DNA of 64,000 nt, from NCBI RefSeq assembly GCF_014205165.1, contig NZ_JACHMZ010000001.1:3764501-3828500 (forward strand), written 5' to 3'. Below are positions 44,254 through 52,276 of the stretch, piece after piece (position 1 is the first letter of the stretch; the number at the start of each line of letters is the position of its first letter). The stretch is from Micromonospora carbonacea (lineage in GTDB: Bacteria > Actinomycetota > Actinomycetes > Mycobacteriales > Micromonosporaceae). The notes beneath the pieces were generated by a model, which searched no databases, was not told the origin of the DNA, and saw nothing but the letters and a program-made list of their open reading frames with translations. The position numbers and the translations under genes were made by a program.

Positions 44254-45432
44254 ATGCCCAGCAGAGACGGGCCGGCCGTGGTCGAGGTCGCCGACCTCGT
44301 CAAGCGCTACCCCCGCAGCGACACCAACGCCGTGGACGGGCTGTCGTTCGCCGTCGCGCCGGGCGAGATCTTCGGACTGTTCGGGCCCAACGGCGCCGGC
44401 AAGTCCACCACCGTCGGCATCCTCACCACCCGGCTGCGGGCCACCGGCGGCCGGGTGCTGGTCGGCGGCGTCGACGTCGGGCGCGACCCCGCGGCCGCCC
44501 GCGCCCAACTGGCCGTGGTGCCCCAGCACAACAACCTGGACCGTGCCCTGACCCCCCGGCAGAACCTGGTCTACCACGCGACCTACCACGGGCTGCCCCG
44601 GCGGGAGGCCGAGAGCCGGGCCGGGGAGCTGCTGGAACGCTTCGGCCTCACCGAGCGGGCCGACCGGCGCATCGAGGCGTACTCCGGCGGGATGGCCCAG
44701 CGGCTGATGATCGCCCGGGCACTCACCCACGACCCGATGGTGCTCTTCCTCGACGAGCCGACCAACGCCCTCGACCCGCAGACCCGGCTGCTGATCTGGG
44801 GCCAGATCCGCCAGCTGCGCGAGCGCGGCGTCGCGATCGTGCTCACCACCCACGCGATGAACGAGGCGGCCCGGATCGTCGACCGGGTCGGCATCGTCGA
44901 CCACGGCAGGCTGCTCACCTGCGACACCCCGGACAACCTGGTCCGGGGCCTGGCCGGCGACGCGCTGCTCGACCTCACGCTCACCCCGGCCCCCGGCGAC
45001 GACCCGGAGGCGCTGTGCGCCGCCCTGGGCGAGCTGGACGGCGTACGCAAGGCGGAGCGGCTCGCGTCGCCCACCGTGCCGGCCGGTCTGCGGGGCGGCG
45101 CGGGGCTGCCCGGCGGAGCCGGCGGCGGCGCGGCGCTGGCGGCCCTGGCCGCGCGGGCCGGCGGCGGGGCGCGGCCCGGTGGCGGCGGCCTGGCCGCCCT
45201 GGCCGGCGCGGGCCTCCTCGGGCGCGGCGGCGCGGCGGGCCGCAACGGCGGGGGCCCGGCCGGGCGCGGCCGGCTGCGCGTGCGCCTGCACCTGGCCACC
45301 GACCCCGCCGCGCTGCTCGGCGCGGCGGTCACCGTGCTCACCACGCGGTCGGCGGCGCTCAACGCCATCGACATCGGGGAGCCGAGCCTGGAGGACGTCT
45401 TCATCGAACTGACCGGAAGGGAACCACGGTGA
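44254..45432 (+). CDS. ABC exporter ATPase, DrrA-like
   Basis: ATPase of an ABC-2 exporter, 392 residues. Walker A GPNGAGKST, a Q-loop, the signature YSGGMAQRLMIARAL, Walker B VLFLDEPTNALD and an H-loop TTHAM are intact. The C-terminal domain ends with GEPSLEDVFIELTGR, typical of the DrrA/daunorubicin-resistance subfamily. Unusual is a Gly/Ala/Leu-rich insert of about 65 residues (about 275-340) splitting that domain; its DNA is low in complexity. GGAGAG precedes the ATG. The stop overlaps the permease start (GTGA). Probable role: export of the cluster product. Confidence 0.93.
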   Translation: MPSRDGPAVVEVADLVKRYPRSDTNAVDGLSFAVAPGEIFGLFGPNGAGKSTTVGILTTRLRATGGRVLVGGVDVGRDPAAARAQLAVVPQHNNLDRALTPRQNLVYHATYHGLPRREAESRAGELLERFGLTERADRRIEAYSGGMAQRLMIARALTHDPMVLFLDEPTNALDPQTRLLIWGQIRQLRERGVAIVLTTHAMNEAARIVDRVGIVDHGRLLTCDTPDNLVRGLAGDALLDLTLTPAPGDDPEALCAALGELDGVRKAERLASPTVPAGLRGGAGLPGGAGGGAALAALAARAGGGARPGGGGLAALAGAGLLGRGGAAGRNGGGPAGRGRLRVRLHLATDPAALLGAAVTVLTTRSAALNAIDIGEPSLEDVFIELTGREPR

Positions 45433-46253
45433 CCGCTGTAGACACGCCGACCCCGCTGCGACCGGCGGTCACCCCACGCCCGCGGCCCGGCGCCGGCCGG
45501 GTGTTCGCCGCCGTGCTGCGCCGCGACCTCATGGTCACCGGCCGGGAGCTGTGGGTCATCCTGGTGCAGGTCGGGCTGACCCCGCTGTTCATGCTCTTCG
45601 TGTTCGACACGATCCTCGGCGGGCAGGGCATCGTCGGGCGCAACTTCGCCGACCTCTTCCTGCCCGGCATCATCGCGCTGGCCGCCCTCACCACCGCGTT
45701 GCAGAGCGTGGCCCTGCCGCTGGTGAAGGAGTTCGGCTTCACCATGGAGATCGAGGACCGGCTGATGGCCCCGCTGCCGACCAGCCTCGTCGCGATCGGC
45801 AAGCTGGTCATCGCCACCGTCCGCGGGCTGATCGCGGCCCTGCTGATCTATCCGCTCGGCGCGCTGGTGGTCGGCTCCGCGCCGTGGCGTCCGGAGGGGC
45901 TGCCCCTGGCGTTCGTGGTGGCGCTGCTCGGCGCGTGGATCGGCGGGGCCATCGGGATGAGCCTGGCCACCACCCTGCCGGTGCAGCGGATCAACGTCAC
46001 CTTCTCGGTGATCCTCACCCCGATCATCTGGACCGGGTGCATCCACTACCCCTGGCCGAGGCTGTCGCTGCCCTGGTACCAGGTGGTCACCGCGCTCAAC
46101 CCGATGACGTACGTCTCGGAGGGGGTGCGCGGGGCGCTGCTGCCCGAGGTGCCGCACATCCCGGCGTGGGTGTGCCTGAGCGTGCTCACCGGGGTGGCCG
46201 TGGCGCTGACCTGGCTCAGCGTCCGCTGCTTCAGTCGACGGGCGGTCCAGTGA
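45429..46253 (+). CDS. ABC-2 exporter permease, DrrB-like
   Basis: Membrane half of the exporter, 274 residues with six hydrophobic segments. The ABC-2 region shows FADLFLPGIIALAALTTALQSV and the conserved LNPMTYVSEGVRGALL segment before the last helix. GTG at 45429 overlaps the ATPase stop. Forty bases separate it from cysQ, so exporter and sulfur genes may share a transcript. Confidence 0.93.
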   Translation: MTAVDTPTPLRPAVTPRPRPGAGRVFAAVLRRDLMVTGRELWVILVQVGLTPLFMLFVFDTILGGQGIVGRNFADLFLPGIIALAALTTALQSVALPLVKEFGFTMEIEDRLMAPLPTSLVAIGKLVIATVRGLIAALLIYPLGALVVGSAPWRPEGLPLAFVVALLGAWIGGAIGMSLATTLPVQRINVTFSVILTPIIWTGCIHYPWPRLSLPWYQVVTALNPMTYVSEGVRGALLPEVPHIPAWVCLSVLTGVAVALTWLSVRCFSRRAVQ

Positions 46254-46293
46254 CCGCCCGGGCGTTACCCACCGGCCCCTGCGAGGAGCTGCC

Positions 46294-47178
46294 ATGCCGA
46301 CCCTGACCCCTCCGGAATCCGACGCGGCGCTCGCCCGCCGGCTCGCGGCCCACGCCGGCGAGCTGCTGCTGCGGGTACGCTCCGCGCACGGCCACGGTGA
46401 CCCGGCCGCGCTGAAGGCCGCCGGCGACCGGGCCTCCCACGACCTCCTGCTCGCCGAGCTGGCGTCCCACCGACCGGACGACGCGGTCCTGTCCGAGGAG
46501 GACAAGGACTCCCGCGCGGTCGGGCACGTCGACGCCGGCGGCCGGCTGACCGCCGACCGGGTGTGGATCATCGACCCGTTGGACGGGACCCGGGAGTTCT
46601 CCGAGGAGGGCCGTTCGGACTGGGCGGTGCACGTGGCGCTGTGGGCGCGCGGCGCGTCGACGCCGCACCGCCTGGTGGCGGGGGCCGTGGGCCTGCCCGC
46701 GCAGGGGCGGGTGCTGGCCACCGACGTGCCGCCGACGCCGCCGGCCCCCTCCGCCGACGCCGCCGCGCCGCTGCGGCTGGCGGCCAGCCGCAGCCGTCCC
46801 CCGGCCTTCCTGGCGGACCTGGCCGCCGAGATCGGCGCCGAGCTGGTGCCGATGGGCTCGGCGGGGGCGAAGATCGCCGCTGTGGTGGCCGGTGAGGTCG
46901 ACGCGTACGTCCACGCGGGCGGCCAGTACGAGTGGGACTCGGCCGCCCCGGTGGCCGTGGCCACCGCCGCCGGCTTCCACGCCTCGCGGGTCGACGGCTC
47001 CCCACTGGCCTACAACCAGGCCGACCCGCGCCTGCCCGACCTGCTGGTGTGCCGTCAGGAGCTCGCCGCGCCGCTGCTCGCCGCCCTCGCGCGGCAGCTC
47101 TCCGGCGCGGCGGCCCCCGGCGGCTCCGGCGTCCCCTCGACCGGAGGCGTCCCCTCGACCGGAAAGGACACGCGATGA
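46294..47178 (+). CDS. cysQ: 3'(2'),5'-bisphosphate nucleotidase, CysQ-like
   Basis: Hydrolyses PAP, the inhibitory by-product of sulfotransferases, to AMP. The 294-residue inositol-monophosphatase-fold protein has the metal motifs SEEDKDS, WIIDPLDGTREF and, near the end, EWDSAAP. GGAG precedes the ATG. Its stop overlaps the cysD start (ATGA). The last residues come from an 18-bp direct repeat encoding VPSTGG/VPSTGK. With a sulfotransferase in the same cluster, PAP clearance is the natural role; general sulfur assimilation or inositol phosphate hydrolysis are alternatives. Confidence 0.92.
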   Translation: MPTLTPPESDAALARRLAAHAGELLLRVRSAHGHGDPAALKAAGDRASHDLLLAELASHRPDDAVLSEEDKDSRAVGHVDAGGRLTADRVWIIDPLDGTREFSEEGRSDWAVHVALWARGASTPHRLVAGAVGLPAQGRVLATDVPPTPPAPSADAAAPLRLAASRSRPPAFLADLAAEIGAELVPMGSAGAKIAAVVAGEVDAYVHAGGQYEWDSAAPVAVATAAGFHASRVDGSPLAYNQADPRLPDLLVCRQELAAPLLAALARQLSGAAAPGGSGVPSTGGVPSTGKDTR

Positions 47179-48089
47179 GCAGCGGATCGGCTGCGTACCA
47201 GGTCTCCCAGCTCGACGAGTTGGAGGCGGAGAGCATCTTCGTGATGCGTGAGGTGGTTGCGGAGATGGAGCGGCCGGTGCTGCTCTTCTCGGGTGGTAAG
47301 GATTCGATCGTGATGTTGCGGTTGGCGCAGAAGGCGTTTGCGCCGGCGAGTGTGCCGTTTCCGGTGATGCATGTGGATACGGGGCACAACTTTCCCGAGG
47401 TGTTGGAGTATCGGGATCGTCGGGTGGCGGAGTTGGGGTTGCAGTTGATCGTGGCGTCGGTGCCGGAGGCGTTGGCGCGGGGGTTGGTGCGGGAGTCCGG
47501 GGACGGGATGCGGAACCGGATCCAGACGCCGGTGTTGTTGGACGCGGTGGAGAAGCACCGGTTCGACGCGTTGTTTGGTGGGGCGCGTCGGGATGAGGAG
47601 AAGGCGCGGGCGAAGGAGCGGGTGTTCTCGTTCCGGGACGAGTTCGGGCAGTGGGATCCGAAGAACCAGCGGCCGGAGTTGTGGTCGTTGTACAACGGTC
47701 GGCATCATCCGGGTGAGTCGATCCGGGTGTTCCCGTTGTCGAACTGGACCGAGTTGGATGTGTGGCACTACATCGCGCGGGAGCGGATTCCGTTGCCGTC
47801 GATCTATTTCGCGCATGAGCGTGAGGTGGTGGAGCGGGACGGGATGTTGTATGCGGTGAACGAGTTCTTCACCCCGCGGGCGGGTGAGGAACGGTTCGTG
47901 GAGGTGGTGCGGTACCGGACGGTGGGGGATGCGTCGTGTACGGCGGCGGTGCGGTCGGACGCGGCGAGTGTGGTGGCGGTGATCGAGGAGGTGGCCGCGA
48001 CGCGGGTCACCGAGCGGGGTGCGACGCGGGGCGACGACCGGGTCAGTGAGGCCGCCATGGAGGACCGTAAGCGGGAGGGGTACTTCTGA
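47175..48089 (+). CDS. cysD: Sulfate adenylyltransferase subunit 2
   Basis: Small catalytic subunit of ATP sulfurylase, forming APS from sulfate and ATP with CysN. The 304-residue PP-loop protein shows LLFSGGKDSIVMLRLA, HVDTGHNFPEV, FGGARRDEEKARAKERVFSFRD and the long conserved block FPLSNWTELDVWHYIARE. It is coupled to cysQ by an ATGA overlap and to cysN by a TGATG overlap. Codon use changes abruptly near 47,215: TTG leucine, GTG/CGG and third-position G or T dominate, unlike the C-ending codons of the genes before it. Confidence 0.97.
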   Translation: MSSGSAAYQVSQLDELEAESIFVMREVVAEMERPVLLFSGGKDSIVMLRLAQKAFAPASVPFPVMHVDTGHNFPEVLEYRDRRVAELGLQLIVASVPEALARGLVRESGDGMRNRIQTPVLLDAVEKHRFDALFGGARRDEEKARAKERVFSFRDEFGQWDPKNQRPELWSLYNGRHHPGESIRVFPLSNWTELDVWHYIARERIPLPSIYFAHEREVVERDGMLYAVNEFFTPRAGEERFVEVVRYRTVGDASCTAAVRSDAASVVAVIEEVAATRVTERGATRGDDRVSEAAMEDRKREGYF

Positions 48090-49384
48090 TGAGCATCGAC
48101 ATGGCGCCGGTCGAGGTGGAGGCGCGGCCGATGGACCTGTTGCGGTTCGCCACGGCCGGGAGTGTGGACGACGGTAAGTCGACGTTGATCGGCCGGTTGT
48201 TGTATGACACGAAGTCGTTGTTCACCGATCAGTTGGCGGCGGTGGAGGCGGTGTCGGCGGCGCGGGGGGACGAGTACACGAACCTGGCGTTGTTGACCGA
48301 CGGGTTGCGGGCGGAGCGGGAGCAGGGCATCACGATCGACGTGGCGTACCGGTACTTCGCGACGCCGCGGCGGAAGTTCATCATCGCGGACACGCCGGGT
48401 CACATCCAGTACACGCGGAACATGGTGACGGGGGCGTCGACGGCGGACCTGGCGTTGATCCTGGTGGACGCGCGTAAGGGCCTGGTGGAGCAGTCGCGGC
48501 GGCACGCGTTCCTGTGTTCGTTGTTGCGGGTGCCGCACCTGGTGTTGTGTGTGAACAAGATGGACCTGGTCGACTTCGACCGGGAGGTGTTCGAGGCGAT
48601 CGCGGACGAGTTCACGGCGTTCGCGGCGAAGCTGGACGTGCCGGACCTGACGGTGGTGCCGGTGTCGGCGCTGCGGGGGGACAACATCGTGTCCCGGTCG
48701 GAGGACATGCCGTGGTATGAGGGGCCGTCGTTGCTGCACCATCTGGAGCGGGTGCACATCGCCTCGGACCGGAACCTGCAGGACGTGCGGTTCCCGGTGC
48801 AGTACGTGATCCGGCCGCAGTCCACCACGGTGACCGACTACCGGGGGTATGCCGGTCAGGTCGCCTCGGGCGTGCTCAAGGCCGGTGACGAGGTGATGGT
48901 GTTGCCGTCGGGGTTCACCTCGCGCATCGCCGCGGTGGAGACCGCCGACGGGCCGGTGGAGGAGGCGTTCCCCCCGATGTCGGTCACCGTGCGGCTGGAA
49001 GACGAGATCGACATCTCCCGTGGAGACATGATCTGCCGGCCGCACAACGCCCCGGCGGTGGCGCAGGACATCGAGGCGATGGTCTGCTGGATGGACGAGA
49101 CCCGTCCCTTGACCGTCGGCGGCCGCTACGCCATCAAGCACACCACCCGCTCCGCGCGGGCCATCGTGCGGGGCCTGCACTACCGCCTCGACATCAACTC
49201 CCTGCACCGCGACGAAACCGCCACCGAACTCAAACTCAACGAGATCGGCCGGATCCGCATCCGCACCACCGTTCCGCTGCTCGTCGACGACTACCACCGC
49301 AACCGCACGACGGGCGGCTTCGTGATCATCGACGAGGCCACCAACCGCACGGTGGGCGCGGGCATGGTCGTGCAACGGGACTGA
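48089..49384 (+). CDS. cysN: Sulfate adenylyltransferase subunit 1
   Basis: GTPase subunit of ATP sulfurylase, 431 residues. G-domain motifs are GSVDDGKSTLIGRLL, DTPGHIQYTRNM and NKMDLVD, followed by two beta-barrel domains. No APS kinase domain is fused (a NodQ-type protein would be about 200 residues longer), so PAPS formation needs a cysC product from elsewhere. The TTG-rich codon style continues from cysD to about 49,000, then reverts within the gene to the C-ending style of the neighbourhood. That mosaic suggests recombination inside the gene. Confidence 0.97.
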   Translation: MSIDMAPVEVEARPMDLLRFATAGSVDDGKSTLIGRLLYDTKSLFTDQLAAVEAVSAARGDEYTNLALLTDGLRAEREQGITIDVAYRYFATPRRKFIIADTPGHIQYTRNMVTGASTADLALILVDARKGLVEQSRRHAFLCSLLRVPHLVLCVNKMDLVDFDREVFEAIADEFTAFAAKLDVPDLTVVPVSALRGDNIVSRSEDMPWYEGPSLLHHLERVHIASDRNLQDVRFPVQYVIRPQSTTVTDYRGYAGQVASGVLKAGDEVMVLPSGFTSRIAAVETADGPVEEAFPPMSVTVRLEDEIDISRGDMICRPHNAPAVAQDIEAMVCWMDETRPLTVGGRYAIKHTTRSARAIVRGLHYRLDINSLHRDETATELKLNEIGRIRIRTTVPLLVDDYHRNRTTGGFVIIDEATNRTVGAGMVVQRD

Positions 49385-49397
49385 CACCACCCACGGC

Positions 49398-49431
49398 GGA
49401 ACGGGGGTCGGCGGTCGCCGGCCCCCGTTCC
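49398..49431 (+). terminator. Terminator after cysN
   Basis: Ten-base arms GGAACGGGGG/CCCCCGTTCC (49398-49407, 49422-49431) lie 14 bp after the stop and close the polyketide/sulfur cluster. Convergent genes begin beyond. Confidence 0.8.
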
Positions 49432-49510
49432 TCGTGCAGCCGCCGGGACCGGCGGGCCGACCACCGGCAGCGCCGGGAACGCGGCCGGACCGCCGGGCGC
49501 GCCGCCGCGC

Positions 49511-50575
49511 TCAGGCCCCGGGCGGGTAGGCCCCGGCCGCCCAGCGGCGCAGCAGGTCGATGCCCTCGTCGAGCTGCCCGTGCTCGGTCAGCAGCGTGAT
49601 CAGCAGCGGCAGGGACCGGCGGTCGCCCTGCTCGACGGCGCGCCGCAGCAGGTCGATCGCCTCGTCCGGGCGGCCACCGGCGGCCAGCAGGGCGGCCAGC
49701 TCGACGTGCGCACCGGGATCGCCGAGGTCGGCGGCGACGCGCCAGTAGCGTTCGGCGTCCTCCGCCTCCCCCCGCTCCGCCAGCAGGGCCGCCAACCGGG
49801 CGGCGGCGTGCCCGTCGCCGTGGTCGGCGCGCAGCTGCAGCTCGTCGGTGTGCCCCCGGTCGGCCAGCAGGTCGACGAGGACGCTGCCCGCGCCCCGCGC
49901 CCCCGAGGCACCCGAGTCGGCGAGGTCGCGCAGGTAGCCGGTCGGGTCGGGCACCGGGGTCAGCCCCCCGGTCGCCTCCGACCCGAAGAACCGGCTGCCG
50001 CCGAACTCCAGGCGCAGCCGGTCGTCGAGGTCGTCGGCCAGGGCGATCATCCCGCGTACGGCCAGCAGCAGGTGGGTGGGGACGAAGTCCTGCCCGAAGA
50101 CGGGGATGGAGGCCCACACCGTGCCGCCGGTGCAGTAGACCCGGCCGACGACCAGCCCGTTGGTCAGGTCGGAGAGGCGCTGGTAGAGCGTCTGGGTCGG
50201 CTCGACGCCGGTGAGCAGCGGCGAGAAGACGTCCACCAGGGGCGGGTCGTCCTGGACCCGTACGAAGATCATGGCGGAGCCGGCGCGGATGCCCACGTCG
50301 CCGTCGGCGTCGACCCGGAGCTGGTCGGCGGTCACGCCGAGGACCGCGGCCAGGATCCCCTTCACCCGCTCGGTGAGCTTGCCGCCCTCGGCGTCCCCGC
50401 CGTCGAACACGGGCGGCGGCGGGCGGCGCGGGCCGACGACCGGCCGCGCGGCCAGCGCGGCGGCCAGCCGGGTGCGCCCGGGAACCGGCGCGGCGGTCGT
50501 GGTCGTCGTCGGGCGGGCGGCCAGCGCGGCGACCCACCGCTGCCACCGGGTGTCACGCGCCGTCATCGTGCTCAC
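49511..50575 (-). CDS. YbjN-like and TPR-repeat protein
   Basis: A 354-residue cytoplasmic protein. Residues about 65-200 resemble the YbjN/type III chaperone-like fold widespread in actinomycetes (IFVRVQDDPPLVDVFSPLL and a later VYCTGGTVWASIPVFGQDF). Residues about 240-345 are Sel1/TPR-like helical repeats with AARLAALLAERGEAEDAERYWRVA. No catalytic residues are evident; a protein-binding role is likely. The GTG at 50575 overlaps the upstream gene by 23 bp; the ATG at 50566 with GGTGAG upstream is an alternative start. Confidence 0.8.
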   Translation of the reverse strand: MSTMTARDTRWQRWVAALAARPTTTTTAAPVPGRTRLAAALAARPVVGPRRPPPPVFDGGDAEGGKLTERVKGILAAVLGVTADQLRVDADGDVGIRAGSAMIFVRVQDDPPLVDVFSPLLTGVEPTQTLYQRLSDLTNGLVVGRVYCTGGTVWASIPVFGQDFVPTHLLLAVRGMIALADDLDDRLRLEFGGSRFFGSEATGGLTPVPDPTGYLRDLADSGASGARGAGSVLVDLLADRGHTDELQLRADHGDGHAAARLAALLAERGEAEDAERYWRVAADLGDPGAHVELAALLAAGGRPDEAIDLLRRAVEQGDRRSLPLLITLLTEHGQLDEGIDLLRRWAAGAYPPGA

Positions 50576-50909
50576 CGTCCGGTGTGTCGGCGGGCGGCTC
50601 GGCCGGCGGCTCCACCCGGACCTGGTCGAACATCTTGGCGATCACCAGCGGCGCGGCCACCCCGAAGGTGAAGCTGGCGAACGCGGTGTCGGCCAGGCCA
50701 CCCGCGCCGGCCGCGGCGGCCAGGCCGGTGCCGGCCGCCGCCCGCAACAGGACGGCGAAGACGACGATCGGCCGGTCCCGTTGGTCGCGCCACGGCCACT
50801 GCCACCGGCCCCCGGACTCGCTGGTCGGGCGCATCATGGCGGAGAGGTTCAGTGCCTCCGCGACGGCGCTGCCGACCATTCCCCACATCGCGGCCATCCA
50901 TAGAGACAC
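50553..50909 (-). CDS. Small membrane protein of unknown function
   Basis: 118 residues with two or three hydrophobic segments (about 1-25, 47-70 and 72-92) and an acidic, Pro-rich C-terminal tail. I do not recognise the family. It overlaps and is probably cotranscribed with the YbjN/TPR gene. Confidence 0.65.
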   Translation of the reverse strand: MSLWMAAMWGMVGSAVAEALNLSAMMRPTSESGGRWQWPWRDQRDRPIVVFAVLLRAAAGTGLAAAAGAGGLADTAFASFTFGVAAPLVIAKMFDQVRVEPPAEPPADTPDGEHDDGA

Positions 50910-51050
50910 GTCCCAACCCTAGCGATCGAGGGAACCGCCACCGGCACCACCCCGCGGGTGGGTGGCGACGCCACTGCCCACGGTAGCCGGACGCCACAAC
51001 GGACCGTCCGATCCCGACCGTCGACGGTGGCGGGGGCCGCCGGAGCGCGG

Positions 51051-52160
51051 TCAGGAGGCCGCCGGCACGGTCAGCAGGTAGTCGTCGGCGTCGGCGCTCC
51101 ACCGCAGGTCGACGACCCCGCTGGTGGCGGCCGCCTTGCAGAACTGGAGGAAGCTGCGATAGCCGAGCTTCTTCTCGCTGAAGTCGGGGCGCGCCCGGCG
51201 CAGCTGGTTCTTCAGCCCGGACAGGGCGACGTCGCCCCCGCCGCCGGCCAGGTCGGCGACCACGGACCGGAGCAGCCCGAAGGCCACCTCCCGGTCGCCG
51301 TGCTCGGGCAGGGACACCTCCGGGTCGCCCTTCGCCGGCCCCTCGGCCAGCTCGATCACCGTCCGCCCGGCGAGGTGGCGCAGCAGCTCGCCGAAGGTGC
51401 GGAAGCCGTAGTCGGACTCGCTGAACGTCGGGTCCTTGCGCAGCAGGGTGCGCTTGAGCGTCGAGGCGGTGACCTCCCCGCTGGAGCTGCCCTGGAGACC
51501 GGCGACGGTCTGCGCCACCAGCACGCTGAGCGTGTCGACGTCGCGGGCCGGCTCCGCGCCCACCGGCTGCGCCTCGGGCTCCGCCGCCTCCCCCGCCTCG
51601 ACCTGCCCGGCCTGCTCGACCTGCCCGGCCTCCGGGCTGGGCAGCCGGGCCGGACGGCCGCGCCGGGCGCGCGCCGGCGGGACGTCGACACCCTCGAGGC
51701 GGTCGTAGTAGAGGAACTCGTCGCAGGCCGGCGGCAGCAGCGCCGAGGTGGACTTCTCCACGCCCACGCCGATGACCCGCTTGTTGAGCTCCCGCAGCTT
51801 GTGCACCAGCGGCGTGAAGTCGCTGTCGCCGGTGCAGATCACGAACGTCGAGACGTACGCCCGCTCGAAGGCCAGCTCCACGGCGTCGACGGCCATCTTG
51901 ATGTCGGCCGCGTTCTTGCGCGAGGCGCCCATGCGCTGCGGCATCTCGATCAGCTCGACGTGGGAGCGGGTGAGCATCCGCCGGTCCTCGTCGAAGTAGG
52001 ACCAGTCGGCGTACGCCCGGCGCACCACCACCCGCCCCCGCTCGGCGAGGGCGTCGGCGAGGGGACGCAGGTCGAAGACCATGCCGCCGAGGTGTTCGCG
52101 CGCCCCCAGCGCGAGGTTCTCGTAGTCGAGGAACAGGGCGATGCGGTCTTCGTGATCCAC
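51051..52160 (-). CDS. NYN-domain protein with two OST-HTH/LOTUS domains
   Basis: A 369-residue protein of the LabA/NYN type, a PIN-like fold often acting as an RNase. Acidic active-site residues appear in FLDYENLALG (Asp12), NAADIKMAVDAVE and ICTGDSDFTPLV. A charged Glu/Ala/Pro linker (about 175-205) leads to two LOTUS/OST-HTH domains (about 205-275 and 290-366), each with the KRTLLRKDPTFSESDYGFRTF-like or QLRRARPDFSEKKLGYRSF pattern. LOTUS domains bind RNA or protein partners. GTG at 52160 is the likely start, as the conserved fold begins four residues later; the frame continues upstream to 52244. Confidence 0.88.
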   Translation of the reverse strand: MDHEDRIALFLDYENLALGAREHLGGMVFDLRPLADALAERGRVVVRRAYADWSYFDEDRRMLTRSHVELIEMPQRMGASRKNAADIKMAVDAVELAFERAYVSTFVICTGDSDFTPLVHKLRELNKRVIGVGVEKSTSALLPPACDEFLYYDRLEGVDVPPARARRGRPARLPSPEAGQVEQAGQVEAGEAAEPEAQPVGAEPARDVDTLSVLVAQTVAGLQGSSSGEVTASTLKRTLLRKDPTFSESDYGFRTFGELLRHLAGRTVIELAEGPAKGDPEVSLPEHGDREVAFGLLRSVVADLAGGGGDVALSGLKNQLRRARPDFSEKKLGYRSFLQFCKAAATSGVVDLRWSADADDYLLTVPAAS

Positions 52161-52276
52161 GCAGGCCAGCGTACGCCCGGCACCGGCCCACCCGCGGCGC
52201 ACGCGCCGGACGGCGGCCGGCCCCGCCCCGCCCGAGGGCGGCACGGTTTGTCGGAGGGGGCGGCTACCGTGCCCGC

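Noticed and set aside
47128..47170. 18-bp direct repeat at the end of cysQ as an insertion or attachment site
   Set aside because: It is a simple in-frame duplication encoding VPSTG twice, with no integrase, tRNA gene or element nearby.
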